NCBI GenBank assembly: GCA_002364615.1
Contig: DEYP01000022.1
Coordinates: 61,920 to 125,919 of the forward strand
Source of the DNA: Arsukibacterium sp. UBA3155
Lineage (GTDB): Bacteria > Pseudomonadota > Gammaproteobacteria > Enterobacterales > Alteromonadaceae
Length of the DNA stretch: 64,000 bases
Reading direction: 5' to 3'
Shown: in pieces, positions 27,009-35,375 of the stretch
How positions within the stretch are numbered: position 1 is the stretch's first letter
Layout of the letters: every line of letters starts with the position of its first letter
Made by a program: the position numbers and the translations under genes
The notes under the pieces: generated by a model
Told to the model about the DNA's origin: nothing
The model's input: the letters and a program-made list of their open reading frames with translations, nothing else
Database searches by the model: none

Positions 27009-28358
27009 ATGGCAGATAACCCGCTACTGGATATTGAGGACATTGTCCGCGGCAGCTTTACCGATGAGGACAGTAGTTCGCTGATTGAAAAAATCAGTCA
27101 GCTGGAGCCGGAAGAAATAGCGCTGGTACTTGAAGCGATGCCGGTCGAGCAGCGGGTTAGTACCTGGCTTGACTTGCACCCGGATGACCAGGTTGCCGCC
27201 CTGACCTACATGCGGGTAGACGCCCGGGACAATATTTTTAAACAACTTGATGAGCAACAACTACGCACCCTGGTAGAGGGAATGGAAGTTGATGATTTAA
27301 TTGAGTTACTTGATGAATTACCGCAACGTATTTATGCTTATGCCTGCTCCCGGCTGGATGCCAGTCAGCGCAGCTGGTTAGAAACGGCATTAACCTATAG
27401 CGAAGATCAGTGTGGTCGTTATGCCGACCATGATTTATTGATTATTAATAAAAACGCCAAGGTACGTGACGCAATAAGAATGTTTCGTAAACTGGCCGAC
27501 GACGCCGAATATCAGGATGCGCTGTTTGTGATTGACCGCACCGGTCGCTACGCCGGTTTGGTTCATGCCACCGCATTATTGGGCCAGCCCAGCCATTTAC
27601 CGGTAGAAAACTTTCTGGATAAGGAAGCCCCCGTAGTCACCGGCGACATGGAGCTGGATCAGGGCTCTGAAATTGTGTCGCGCTCTGGCTATACCGCGCT
27701 GGCCGTAGTGGACACCGACGACAAATTACTGGGCCGGTTATCAATTGGTGAAGCGCTGGAAAACGTGCGCCGGGCGCTGGAAAGCCAGTTTATGCATACT
27801 GCCGGTCTGGACGAAGAAGAAGATTTATTTGCGCCGGTATTTGACAGCGCTAAGCGCCGGGCATTATGGCTGGGTATTAACCTGCTCACGGCGTTTCTGG
27901 CAGCGTGGACCATTGGCCTGTTTGAAGCCACCTTGCAACAGGTAGTGGTGCTGGCAGTGTTAATGCCGATTGTTGCCAGTATGGGCGGTATTGCGGGCAG
28001 CCAGACCCTGACGCTGATGATCCGTGGTCTGGCGCTGGAACAAATAACGCCTCGTACCTACATGATGTTGTTTCGCAAAGAGTTGGGGGTTGGGGCAATT
28101 AATGGCGTGCTGTGGGCGCTGGTTATTGCTGTTACTACCTATTTTTGGTTCGGTGACTGGGTTATTGGCGGGGTAATTGGCCTGGCTATTGTGATTAATA
28201 TTATCGCGGCAGCCATTTCCGGGGTATTTATTCCTATCTGGCTGGAAAAACTGAATATAGACCCGGCGCTGTCAGGTTCGGTTATTTTAACCACCGTGAC
28301 TGATGTCGTCGGCTTTTTTGCGTTTTTAGGCCTGGGTTCGCTATTTTTAATGGCTTAA
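27009..28358 (+). CDS. mgtE: Magnesium transporter MgtE
   Basis: Dimeric Mg2+ channel of 449 residues with the full family layout: N-terminal helical MgtE_N domain (about 15-130, with LHPDDQVAAL and ELLDELP), a CBS pair (about 135-260) whose Mg2+ binding gates the pore, a plug helix, and a five-helix membrane domain beginning RRALWLGINLLTAFLAAW. The pore region MPIVASMGGIAGSQTLTLMIRG is conserved. It is cotranscribed with the CorA-family gene just upstream. No riboswitch is visible. Confidence 0.96.
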   Translation: MADNPLLDIEDIVRGSFTDEDSSSLIEKISQLEPEEIALVLEAMPVEQRVSTWLDLHPDDQVAALTYMRVDARDNIFKQLDEQQLRTLVEGMEVDDLIELLDELPQRIYAYACSRLDASQRSWLETALTYSEDQCGRYADHDLLIINKNAKVRDAIRMFRKLADDAEYQDALFVIDRTGRYAGLVHATALLGQPSHLPVENFLDKEAPVVTGDMELDQGSEIVSRSGYTALAVVDTDDKLLGRLSIGEALENVRRALESQFMHTAGLDEEEDLFAPVFDSAKRRALWLGINLLTAFLAAWTIGLFEATLQQVVVLAVLMPIVASMGGIAGSQTLTLMIRGLALEQITPRTYMMLFRKELGVGAINGVLWALVIAVTTYFWFGDWVIGGVIGLAIVINIIAAAISGVFIPIWLEKLNIDPALSGSVILTTVTDVVGFFAFLGLGSLFLMA

Positions 28359-28432
28359 CGCGTTAACACTCATTTTTAATGGCTGTTTTTTACAAGCTTC
28401 AGCCATACATTTACTACAGTTACGGAGCGCGC

Positions 28433-29350
28433 ATGAAAATTGCGATACTATCGCGAAACGCCGAATTATATTCAACCAAACGGCTGGTTGCTGCGGCCGA
28501 AGCTGCTGGTCATCAGGTTCAGGTTATCGACCCCCTAATGTGCTACATGAACATTAACCGCACCAACTCTTCTATTCATTATAAGGGCGAGGTATTAGAT
28601 GGCTTTGATGCCGTGATCCCCCGTATTGGTGCTTCTATTACATTTTATGGTACGGCTGTACTACGCCAGTTTGAAATGATGGGCGTGTATTCACTGAATG
28701 AGTCGGTTGCTATCGGCCGGGCCCGCGACAAGTTGCGGTCAATGCAATTACTGGCTCGTCAGGGCATTGGCTTACCAATTACCGGCTTTGCCGATAAACC
28801 CGGCGATATCCCCGATTTAATTGATATGGTAGGCGGCGCACCGCTGGTGATTAAACTGCTGGAAGGTACCCAGGGCATTGGCGTCGTGCTGGCGGAAACC
28901 CGCACCGCGGCTGAAAGTGTCATAGAGGCTTTTATGGGCCTAAACGCCAACATTCTGGTGCAGGAATATATAAAAGAAGCCAAGGGCGCGGATATCCGCT
29001 GCTTTGTGGTAGGCGATAAAATTGTTGCCGCCATGAAGCGCCAGGCAAAAGAAGGTGAGTTTCGCTCAAACCTGCATCGCGGTGGTTCAGCCACTGTAGT
29101 GCGCTTAACCCCCGAGGAGCGCAGCACCGCAGTGCATGCAGCGAAAACCATGGGTTTAAATGTAGCCGGGGTTGATCTGTTGCGTTCAAACCACGGCCCG
29201 GTGGTAATGGAAGTGAATAGCTCGCCCGGCCTGGAAGGCATTGAAGCCGCCACATCCAAAGATGTCGCCGGGTTAATTATCAGCTTTTTAGAAAAAAAAG
29301 TGGCAACCCATAAAACCCGGCGCCATGCCAAAACGAAAGGAACAGGTTAA
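28433..29350 (+). CDS. rimK: Ribosomal protein S6--glutamate ligase RimK
   Basis: ATP-grasp ligase of 305 residues that adds glutamates to the C-terminus of ribosomal protein S6, altering ribosome composition. The start [18 protein letters not shown] matches E. coli RimK (300 residues). The ATP-grasp core runs from about 105 to 285 ([47 protein letters not shown]). ATG 28433 follows GGAG; an in-frame ATG at 28379 would add 18 residues not seen in RimK. The deacylase gene starts at the last base of its stop codon. Confidence 0.94.
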   Translation: MKIAILSRNAELYSTKRLVAAAEAAGHQVQVIDPLMCYMNINRTNSSIHYKGEVLDGFDAVIPRIGASITFYGTAVLRQFEMMGVYSLNESVAIGRARDKLRSMQLLARQGIGLPITGFADKPGDIPDLIDMVGGAPLVIKLLEGTQGIGVVLAETRTAAESVIEAFMGLNANILVQEYIKEAKGADIRCFVVGDKIVAAMKRQAKEGEFRSNLHRGGSATVVRLTPEERSTAVHAAKTMGLNVAGVDLLRSNHGPVVMEVNSSPGLEGIEAATSKDVAGLIISFLEKKVATHKTRRHAKTKGTG

Positions 29351-30399
29351 TGGAAAGCCGCCCAGCTTTTATTCTTGGTACGGACAGAATTGCCGCAGGT
29401 AGCCGAGCGGTAGTAGATATTCCCTTTGGTAAGTTGTATACCCATACTGAACTGAATATCGGTGCCCATGTTATTCATGGCCGTCAGGACGGCCCGGTAC
29501 TGCTGATTACAGCAGCATTACATGGCGATGAAATTAACGGCGTGGAAATTTGCCGGCGCTTATTAAAATTACCCCGGCTTAACCGGATCAAAGGCACCTT
29601 AATTGTGGTGCCGATTGTTAATACCTATGGTTTCGTGCAGCAATCCCGCTACCTGCCCGACCGACGCGATTTAAACCGTAGCTTTCCTGGCAGCGAAAAA
29701 GGCTCACTGGGTAGCAGGATGGCGCATCAGTTTACCGATAAAATTCTGAAATGCTGCACCCACGCCATTGACTTACATACCGGTGCCATTCACCGGGCTA
29801 ACCTGCCCCAGGTGCGGGCCAGTGCCAAAGATAAAACGGCCCTGCGTATGGCAGAGGTGTTTAATGCACCGGTGATTATTAAAGCAGCTACTCGCGATGG
29901 CACCATGCGCGGTACAGCTAACAATCTGGGCATTCCACTGCTGCTGTATGAAGCAGGTGAAGCACTGCGCTTCGATGAACAATCGATAAAAATTGGGGTG
30001 CGTGGCATTGTAAATGTGATGCAGGATTTGGGCATGCTTAGTGGCAAAACCAAAGCACCAAAAAACCGCTCGGTATTTTCCAAAAAAAGCAGCTGGGTTC
30101 GAGCAGAGCACGATGGTATTGCCCGCTACTATGTCACGCTGGGCCAAACGGTAAAAACCGGCGATATTATGGCCCATATTTATTCACCCTACTCCGATTT
30201 TGAAGTGGCAATACCAGCAACCTTTGACGGCGTAGTAATAGGTCGTAACAACCTGCCACTGGTTAACGAAGGTGAAGCGTTATTTCATGTGGCTGAAGTC
30301 AGCTCACTGGATGAAGCTGAGAAAACCCTGGACGCAATAAGCGATGAGGTAGACAACGCCATGCCTGCGGCACTAAGGGATGAATACGGGGTGGTTTAA
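29350..30399 (+). CDS. Succinylglutamate desuccinylase/aspartoacylase family zinc hydrolase
   Basis: Zn-dependent amidohydrolase of the AstE/AspA carboxypeptidase-like family, 349 residues. The metal ligands are H58 and E61 in HGDEINGVE and H143 in DLHTG. An RDLNRSFPG motif binds the substrate carboxylate. A C-terminal barrel-sandwich-like region (about 255-320) resembles a biotinyl-lipoyl fold. It is coupled to rimK by TAATG; this pairing recurs in gammaproteobacteria. Trimming of glutamate tails added by RimK is possible, but that is inference. Confidence 0.9.
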   Translation: MESRPAFILGTDRIAAGSRAVVDIPFGKLYTHTELNIGAHVIHGRQDGPVLLITAALHGDEINGVEICRRLLKLPRLNRIKGTLIVVPIVNTYGFVQQSRYLPDRRDLNRSFPGSEKGSLGSRMAHQFTDKILKCCTHAIDLHTGAIHRANLPQVRASAKDKTALRMAEVFNAPVIIKAATRDGTMRGTANNLGIPLLLYEAGEALRFDEQSIKIGVRGIVNVMQDLGMLSGKTKAPKNRSVFSKKSSWVRAEHDGIARYYVTLGQTVKTGDIMAHIYSPYSDFEVAIPATFDGVVIGRNNLPLVNEGEALFHVAEVSSLDEAEKTLDAISDEVDNAMPAALRDEYGVV

Positions 30400-30411
30400 A
30401 TTTGGTTATAC

Positions 30412-30456
30412 TGTGGTAACCGCGTAGCAGAAGCTTAGTTTTTTTCGGTTACCACA
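30412..30456. repeat. Inverted repeat between convergent deacylase and yggN-like genes
   Basis: TGTGGTAACCG (30412-30422) and CGGTTACCACA (30446-30456) are perfect 11-bp complements. The 23-base loop contains seven T on the plus strand (30439-30445). The right arm lies in the last codons of the minus-strand gene. It may act as a terminator for one or both genes. Confidence 0.5.
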
Positions 30457-31193
30457 TCGTACTGGCTTAGCAACGGGATCCGCTGTTGCAAGCTGGTTTC
30501 AATTTCATCCAGCTCGCGCATCCGCTGACAAAACAGCGCCGATTTTGCCTCCAGCTCAATGGCCTTTTCATCCAGGCCAAAGCTGATGTTATCAACCAGC
30601 TGCTCGACCGACTCCAGCCCCTGGCTGTCGGTGCGTTCAAAGTTGCTGTCGGACTGGCGCAGTGCATCACGCAATGCGCCCCATACCGCGCCTACGGTAT
30701 GGCGGGCTAAATTATTTAGCTGGGGTTTTAATTCACGGTTTAAAAAGTGGTCAATTTCATTCAGGCTCTGCGGTGCCAGATAAAAATACTCGCCGGTGCG
30801 AACAAAGCGCGACATAAACTGAAAGGTCGTTTCCCGGATTAATGCCTGCCATTCAGCCTGCTGCGATTTGCTGCCAAGGCCGGATAGCATGGATTCAATA
30901 CTGGATAACCCCAGCTCAACCCCGTCTACTGCCAAACTAACGATTTCTGGTACAAACTTACGCAAGCCCTGACTGTATTGTTCAAGTAACTCGGTATCGG
31001 CATCACTTAACTGCACCCATTCGCCCTCTACAAACAACTGGCGATTTTTATTAATCTGGACATAAGTACGGGTATTTTGCACAAACAAAATATGTTCCGG
31101 GCCAATTACTAAGCCATAGCGAAACGCCATATTGCAGTTGGCCAGCGCCGACACCGGAAGCAGCAGTAATAATACAAATAGCAGGGTTCTCAA
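30435..31193 (-). CDS. DUF2884 (YggN-like) periplasmic protein
   Basis: A 252-residue exported protein resembling E. coli YggN, family DUF2884, of unknown function. A strong signal peptide (RTLLFVLLLLLPVSALA) is followed by the family pattern: an N-terminal Cys (ANCNMAFR), a strand region reading NRQLFVEGEWVQLSDAD, long amphipathic helices and a late CQRMRELDEIE segment. The start appears to be TTG 31193, since no ATG precedes the signal peptide; AGAGA lies at a workable distance. It converges with the deacylase gene. Confidence 0.82.
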   Translation of the reverse strand: MRTLLFVLLLLLPVSALANCNMAFRYGLVIGPEHILFVQNTRTYVQINKNRQLFVEGEWVQLSDADTELLEQYSQGLRKFVPEIVSLAVDGVELGLSSIESMLSGLGSKSQQAEWQALIRETTFQFMSRFVRTGEYFYLAPQSLNEIDHFLNRELKPQLNNLARHTVGAVWGALRDALRQSDSNFERTDSQGLESVEQLVDNISFGLDEKAIELEAKSALFCQRMRELDEIETSLQQRIPLLSQYDVVTEKN

Positions 31194-31295
31194 AACCGCA
31201 ATCTCTTAACACACACCATTACAGCCTAATAGAAGTAGCAGGAATTGGCACTACCTTATGCCGCAAAGCGATTGGCGCTGGTCGCGTATTGGGCA

Positions 31296-32954
31296 TTACA
31301 GCGGCTCAATAGACGGATGACCGTCAACCAGCACCACTTTAGAAGGCCCATATTCACGCCGGCTTTTCACCAGCTCTTTGCCAAAATGAATTTCTACGGC
31401 AGAAAACAACTGTTGGCGTACCACAATCAGCAATTCTGCCAGTTTTTCCTGACGTTGTGCCTCAAGAATTTTGATATCGTTAATTAACGATACTGCCAGT
31501 TCTTTATGCTCTTCAAATTTGGCTACCAGCTCATGGCGGCGCATTTCAATCTGGGCATTCCCTTCAATTTTTTTCAGTTTTTCCAGCTGCTGGCGCAAAT
31601 CTTCCATTTCGGTGCGCTCTGCGCTTACGCTGGCCCGCAGTACTTCTTGCTTTTCTACAATGGGGTCAAGTTGCCGGTTAAGTTTTACCAGCACACTGCT
31701 GCTTGACGGTGCGCCCAGATTGCCGCAGAACAAGCCCTGATCAAGATAAAAATACCCACCGACCAGCTTACCATTGGGGTTATCTTCCGGCCCGGCATAC
31801 ACAATGGCGGCCTCAACCGAGCAGTGCATCAGCTGTTTATTGACATAAAGATTGCTGCCGCAGCTGATCTTGCTGTACTGCGCCAGATTACATTGAATAT
31901 CACCCACCGCTTTGAGTTCGGTACTGTAATCACTTTTCTGATCCGCCTGGGCCAACTGGTGGCCAATCACCGAACCGTTAATGGTAATATCACCGCCCGC
32001 CTCAATTAATGTGCCCTCAACCATGCCTTTAATAAAGACATTGCCGCCGGCGACCACTTTCATGCCCTCGCTAACGTTGCCGTTAACCACTACTGAGCCC
32101 CGAAAAACGATATGACCGGTGGCTAAATCAACATTTTTAACGGTAAATACTTCGTCTACCGTGGCCCCGGCTTCAATAACCCGGGGCAGACCATCTCGCG
32201 CGGCCAGCAATAAGTCTTTGTCAGTCGGCGCAAGCTCAACCCCTTCGCCAAGTTGCCATTCCAGCGGTAAACCCGGCGTGGCCGGAATCATTTCACCACT
32301 AACCAACATGCCTGCCACGCCAGCGGTAGGAGGATGGCGGCGCATAATCGCTTCACCGTTTCTGATGGCAGGAATAACCCCAAAATCGCGCAAATCTGCT
32401 TTTTCATCAGTTTTTACCACCGGTCTGTTGCGGCGACTTTCCATTTCCGCCAGTAAAGGCTCGAAACGGGAATTGGCACCGGGCACCATCATCCGGCCCC
32501 GTGCGATCAGTAATTTAACTTTGCTACCGGGCTCCGCTTTGGCGGCATACGATACCAGTTTGATGATTTGCTCTTTACTAAAACCAAACACAATACCCGT
32601 GGCCTGAGCACTTTTAACCAGTTCATTGGCTGAAATAGGCGCTCCGCCCCAGGCTGCGGTAATAATCGCTGTTGCCATCATTTTATCTTCGCTGATATCA
32701 AAAATAAGCTCAGCATTGCGTTTTTCTGCAATCCGGAAACTAATTTCTTTGCTGTTTTCAGCGACAAGGTTTTCTTTAATTTTCTGCTGAATTTGCTGAT
32801 ATTCGACCAGAAGATTGGTGAGTTGATCTTGCAATACCAGGCAACGTTCGAAGCCATGGTTAATTAAATGCTGTTGAATTTCGGCCGCACTGATAGGAGT
32901 TAACGAGACCGGCACCGTTATTTTTATTGTATTGTTGTGCTCAGTAAATTGCAT
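31296..32954 (-). CDS. FapA family (DUF342) polymer-forming protein
   Basis: A 552-residue cytoplasmic protein of the DUF342/FapA family. The N-terminal part (about 1-215) is alpha/beta. A central beta-helix-like region (about 260-400) has repeated short strands with Gly and Asn turns (VVVNGNVSEGMKVVAGGNV, FIKGMVEGTLIEAGGDI), and a coiled coil (about 425-500) with a basic, helical C-terminus follows. No catalytic motif or membrane segment is present. Family members are linked to polymer sheath or flagellar/cell-pole functions in some bacteria; the role here is unknown. Confidence 0.85.
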   Translation of the reverse strand: MQFTEHNNTIKITVPVSLTPISAAEIQQHLINHGFERCLVLQDQLTNLLVEYQQIQQKIKENLVAENSKEISFRIAEKRNAELIFDISEDKMMATAIITAAWGGAPISANELVKSAQATGIVFGFSKEQIIKLVSYAAKAEPGSKVKLLIARGRMMVPGANSRFEPLLAEMESRRNRPVVKTDEKADLRDFGVIPAIRNGEAIMRRHPPTAGVAGMLVSGEMIPATPGLPLEWQLGEGVELAPTDKDLLLAARDGLPRVIEAGATVDEVFTVKNVDLATGHIVFRGSVVVNGNVSEGMKVVAGGNVFIKGMVEGTLIEAGGDITINGSVIGHQLAQADQKSDYSTELKAVGDIQCNLAQYSKISCGSNLYVNKQLMHCSVEAAIVYAGPEDNPNGKLVGGYFYLDQGLFCGNLGAPSSSSVLVKLNRQLDPIVEKQEVLRASVSAERTEMEDLRQQLEKLKKIEGNAQIEMRRHELVAKFEEHKELAVSLINDIKILEAQRQEKLAELLIVVRQQLFSAVEIHFGKELVKSRREYGPSKVVLVDGHPSIEPL

Positions 32955-33061
32955 GTAAGTTGTCTGCTTGTACTACGACAAAAGTATGATGCCTAATGAA
33001 GCAAAAAACAGACAGAAAGGCAAGCCCTTACTGTATTTCAGGGCCCTGGAGGCTAAAAAAG

Positions 33062-33397
33062 CTAAATATAATTGTCTTGATGGATCCGAATAAATAAATC
33101 TGTCCCTTTCTTACTGTAGTCAACTTTGTATTCTTTGTTGTTTAACGCCTGGACAAATAATAACGTTTTGGTTTCACCAAACACATCGGTACTGGAAATA
33201 TCAACAATTTCCATATAGCGCTCTTTCGCTTCAACCTTGTTAGTTGGTACCGATTCCTCAAACATTTTTACACCATGACGGGTAATAATTAATGGCGGAT
33301 CGTTATCGTCGTTGATTACGATTAAGTCTAATTTTTTGTTTTTATGGATCAGCGTATTACGTCCGCTAACCAGAAATGCCTTGTCGTAACTGTTCAT
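33062..33397 (-). CDS. Hypothetical protein
   Basis: A 111-residue soluble protein I do not recognise. It has mixed alpha/beta composition with many Asp and Lys (LDLIVINDDNDPPLIITRHG near 30), no signal peptide, no Cys and no membrane helix. ATG 33397 follows AGGATG; the frame extends 15 codons upstream without a better start. It lies between fapA and the DUF2982 gene on the same strand, separated from each by short gaps. It is more AT-rich than its neighbours. Confidence 0.7.
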   Translation of the reverse strand: MNSYDKAFLVSGRNTLIHKNKKLDLIVINDDNDPPLIITRHGVKMFEESVPTNKVEAKERYMEIVDISSTDVFGETKTLLFVQALNNKEYKVDYSKKGTDLFIRIHQDNYI

Positions 33398-33454
33398 GCA
33401 CCATCCTGCCAGAAAAGAGGTTTGGCTTATTATGATACACACTCGGCGGTGTGT

Positions 33455-34120
33455 CTAGGTCGCTGTATTCTGGATCATTTGCAGGCGCAGCTGATTAATC
33501 TGCTGACATAACGCCGCGGTTTGTTCTGCGCTGAGTGAACAGCTGACAAATACTTCAAAGCCACTGGCTTGCGCCAGACGATGCATTCTCTGACCAAAAA
33601 CGGCCTTCACCCCGTTATAAGTATGATTTTTGGTGCTGAACAGATCTTTTTCTGTCAACAGTTCGCTGGCACACTGGCCTGTAGCACAGCCTTGTTTTAC
33701 TGCCGATAAAAATAATGGTCTTTGTTCAGTCATCAGACGCACCGCCAGGCGCAAGCGCAGGGGTTGCAGTAACGCGTCGTAATCAGTCACTTTAAAGCCG
33801 ATAAAAGAGAGATCCTGATGCTCCAGCTGCGGCACGGCACAGTATTGAAAACTGTGCCATGGCAGCAACCAACTGCCGTACCGATGAAAAAAATGAACAC
33901 CAGCCTCATCACATTTAAGAAAATGCCGGGGTTCAGCCAGTTTGGCAAAACCCAAAAATACTGCCATCCCCGCCGCTATATATGCCAGAGCCAGCCACAA
34001 ATTAAATTGCTCGGCAAATAGTACCGTAAATAACATCAGGCCCATCAGAGCGCCAAGACCAGATAATAACAACCTGGCTCCCCCCTGATGGCTGGACTGA
34101 CTAATTAAAAATGGCTCCAT
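33455..34120 (-). CDS. DUF2982 family membrane protein
   Basis: A 221-residue protein of the DUF2982 family, seen mainly in Alteromonadales and Vibrionales; function unknown. Two membrane helices near the N-terminus (about 17-60) are followed by a cytosolic PH-like beta region (FLKCDEAGVHFFHRYGSWLLPWHSF) and a helical C-terminus with several Cys. ATG 34120 follows GAGGG; an upstream in-frame start would add 19 residues with no membrane or ribosome-site support. It diverges from the second RND operon. Confidence 0.8.
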   Translation of the reverse strand: MEPFLISQSSHQGGARLLLSGLGALMGLMLFTVLFAEQFNLWLALAYIAAGMAVFLGFAKLAEPRHFLKCDEAGVHFFHRYGSWLLPWHSFQYCAVPQLEHQDLSFIGFKVTDYDALLQPLRLRLAVRLMTEQRPLFLSAVKQGCATGQCASELLTEKDLFSTKNHTYNGVKAVFGQRMHRLAQASGFEVFVSCSLSAEQTAALCQQINQLRLQMIQNTAT

Positions 34121-34316
34121 TACACCCTCTTTACCGATAGTTCGCGCTGAAATTTTGGTCTTCAACGGTCTGTACACCCAGAACTGTTATACTGGATCAG
34201 CACAAAGCATCATAGAATACGACCAACGCCGCCGTGATTGCGATAACGGAGCATCTGTTTGACCATTTAAAACATACAATACGCACAGGGTATTTTATGA
34301 AGTAAGCGGAGTCATT

Positions 34317-35375
34317 GTGACCAAAACTCATTCACGTCTCATCTGGGTAATCATGATAGCGTTAGCCGTGTTTCTTGGCTATCTGTATTGGCAGCAACAA
34401 CAAAGCCCGGTATCCGGCAGAGGCGCCGGTTCACCCGTCGCCGTCAGTACGGCTGAAGTATCGGTAAAACCTTTAATACGGCAAATTACTTCGCTCGGCA
34501 GTGGTATCGCCAATAACTCCGTACAAATAGTAGCACCTGCCAGTGATTTTTTAATTGAGTTAAACATCCAGGAAGGAAAGCAGGTAAAAGCCGGCGACAT
34601 TATCGCCAGGCTTAATAACGTGCAACAACTGGCCAGAGTAACCGAGTTATCCGCGGTACTAACTGATCAGCGCAGGCAGCTGCAGCGGTTAGAGAATCTG
34701 GCAACCACTCAGGCTGCAGCCCAGTCGCTGCTCGATGAGCAACAAACCCGGGTGAATACCACCCTGGCCCAGCTTGATATTGCCAAAGCGCAGTTAAATG
34801 AATTGACCATTCGGGCGCCCTTCGACGGCTATCTCGGTCTGCGTCAGGTTAGCCAGGGCGCTTATGTTAATGCCGGTGCAGTGCTGACCACGTTGGACGA
34901 TTTAAATACCCTGAAAGTCGAGTTCAGTGTAGCTGAACATTATCTGGCAGACATTAAGCGCGGTATGCCGGTTAATGTAACTAACGTTGCTTATGGCAAT
35001 GTCGATTTTAAAGGTGATGTCAGCGCTATTGATACCAGGCTGGATCCGATAACCCGCTCTGTCAGGGTGCATGCGACCCTGGATAACAGCGACCTGCGCT
35101 TGCGCCCCGGAATGTTGCTCAATGTTAAAGTAGAGCTGGCGAACGTGCCAGCGCTGCAAATTTCTGAACGTGCATTAATACCCCAGCAAAACAAACAGTT
35201 TGTGTTCGTGGTTAATTCGGATAACACGGTAAGCCAGCGCGAAATTGAAGTGGGTCAGCGTATTCCTGGCTGGGTAGAAGTGGTCGCAGGCCTGACAGCA
35301 GGTGAAGAAATTGTGGTTGAAGGCATTCAGAAGCTAAGACCAGGTCAGGTTATTAACCGGGTTGGAGCGCGATAA
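34317..35375 (+). CDS. RND efflux periplasmic adaptor, second system
   Basis: Membrane fusion protein of 352 residues: an N-terminal signal anchor (IWVIMIALAVFLGYLYW), split lipoyl domain (LNIQEGKQVKAGDIIARL and ELTIRAPFDGYLGLRQVSQG), a helical hairpin between, then beta-barrel and the LRPGMLLNVKVEL and LIPQQNKQFVFVV segments. The start is GTG 34317, eight bases after GGAG; no in-frame ATG is close. Its stop overlaps the permease start (TAATG), so both are translated together. No outer-membrane factor is present. Confidence 0.93.
   Translation: MTKTHSRLIWVIMIALAVFLGYLYWQQQQSPVSGRGAGSPVAVSTAEVSVKPLIRQITSLGSGIANNSVQIVAPASDFLIELNIQEGKQVKAGDIIARLNNVQQLARVTELSAVLTDQRRQLQRLENLATTQAAAQSLLDEQQTRVNTTLAQLDIAKAQLNELTIRAPFDGYLGLRQVSQGAYVNAGAVLTTLDDLNTLKVEFSVAEHYLADIKRGMPVNVTNVAYGNVDFKGDVSAIDTRLDPITRSVRVHATLDNSDLRLRPGMLLNVKVELANVPALQISERALIPQQNKQFVFVVNSDNTVSQREIEVGQRIPGWVEVVAGLTAGEEIVVEGIQKLRPGQVINRVGAR

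Noticed and set aside
28759-29331. 190-codon open frame antisense to rimK
   Set aside because: Ser/Pro-rich mirror of the rimK codons with no recognisable domain.
32119-32607. 162-codon open frame on the plus strand
   Set aside because: Antisense to the FapA-family gene and without a ribosome site or family match.
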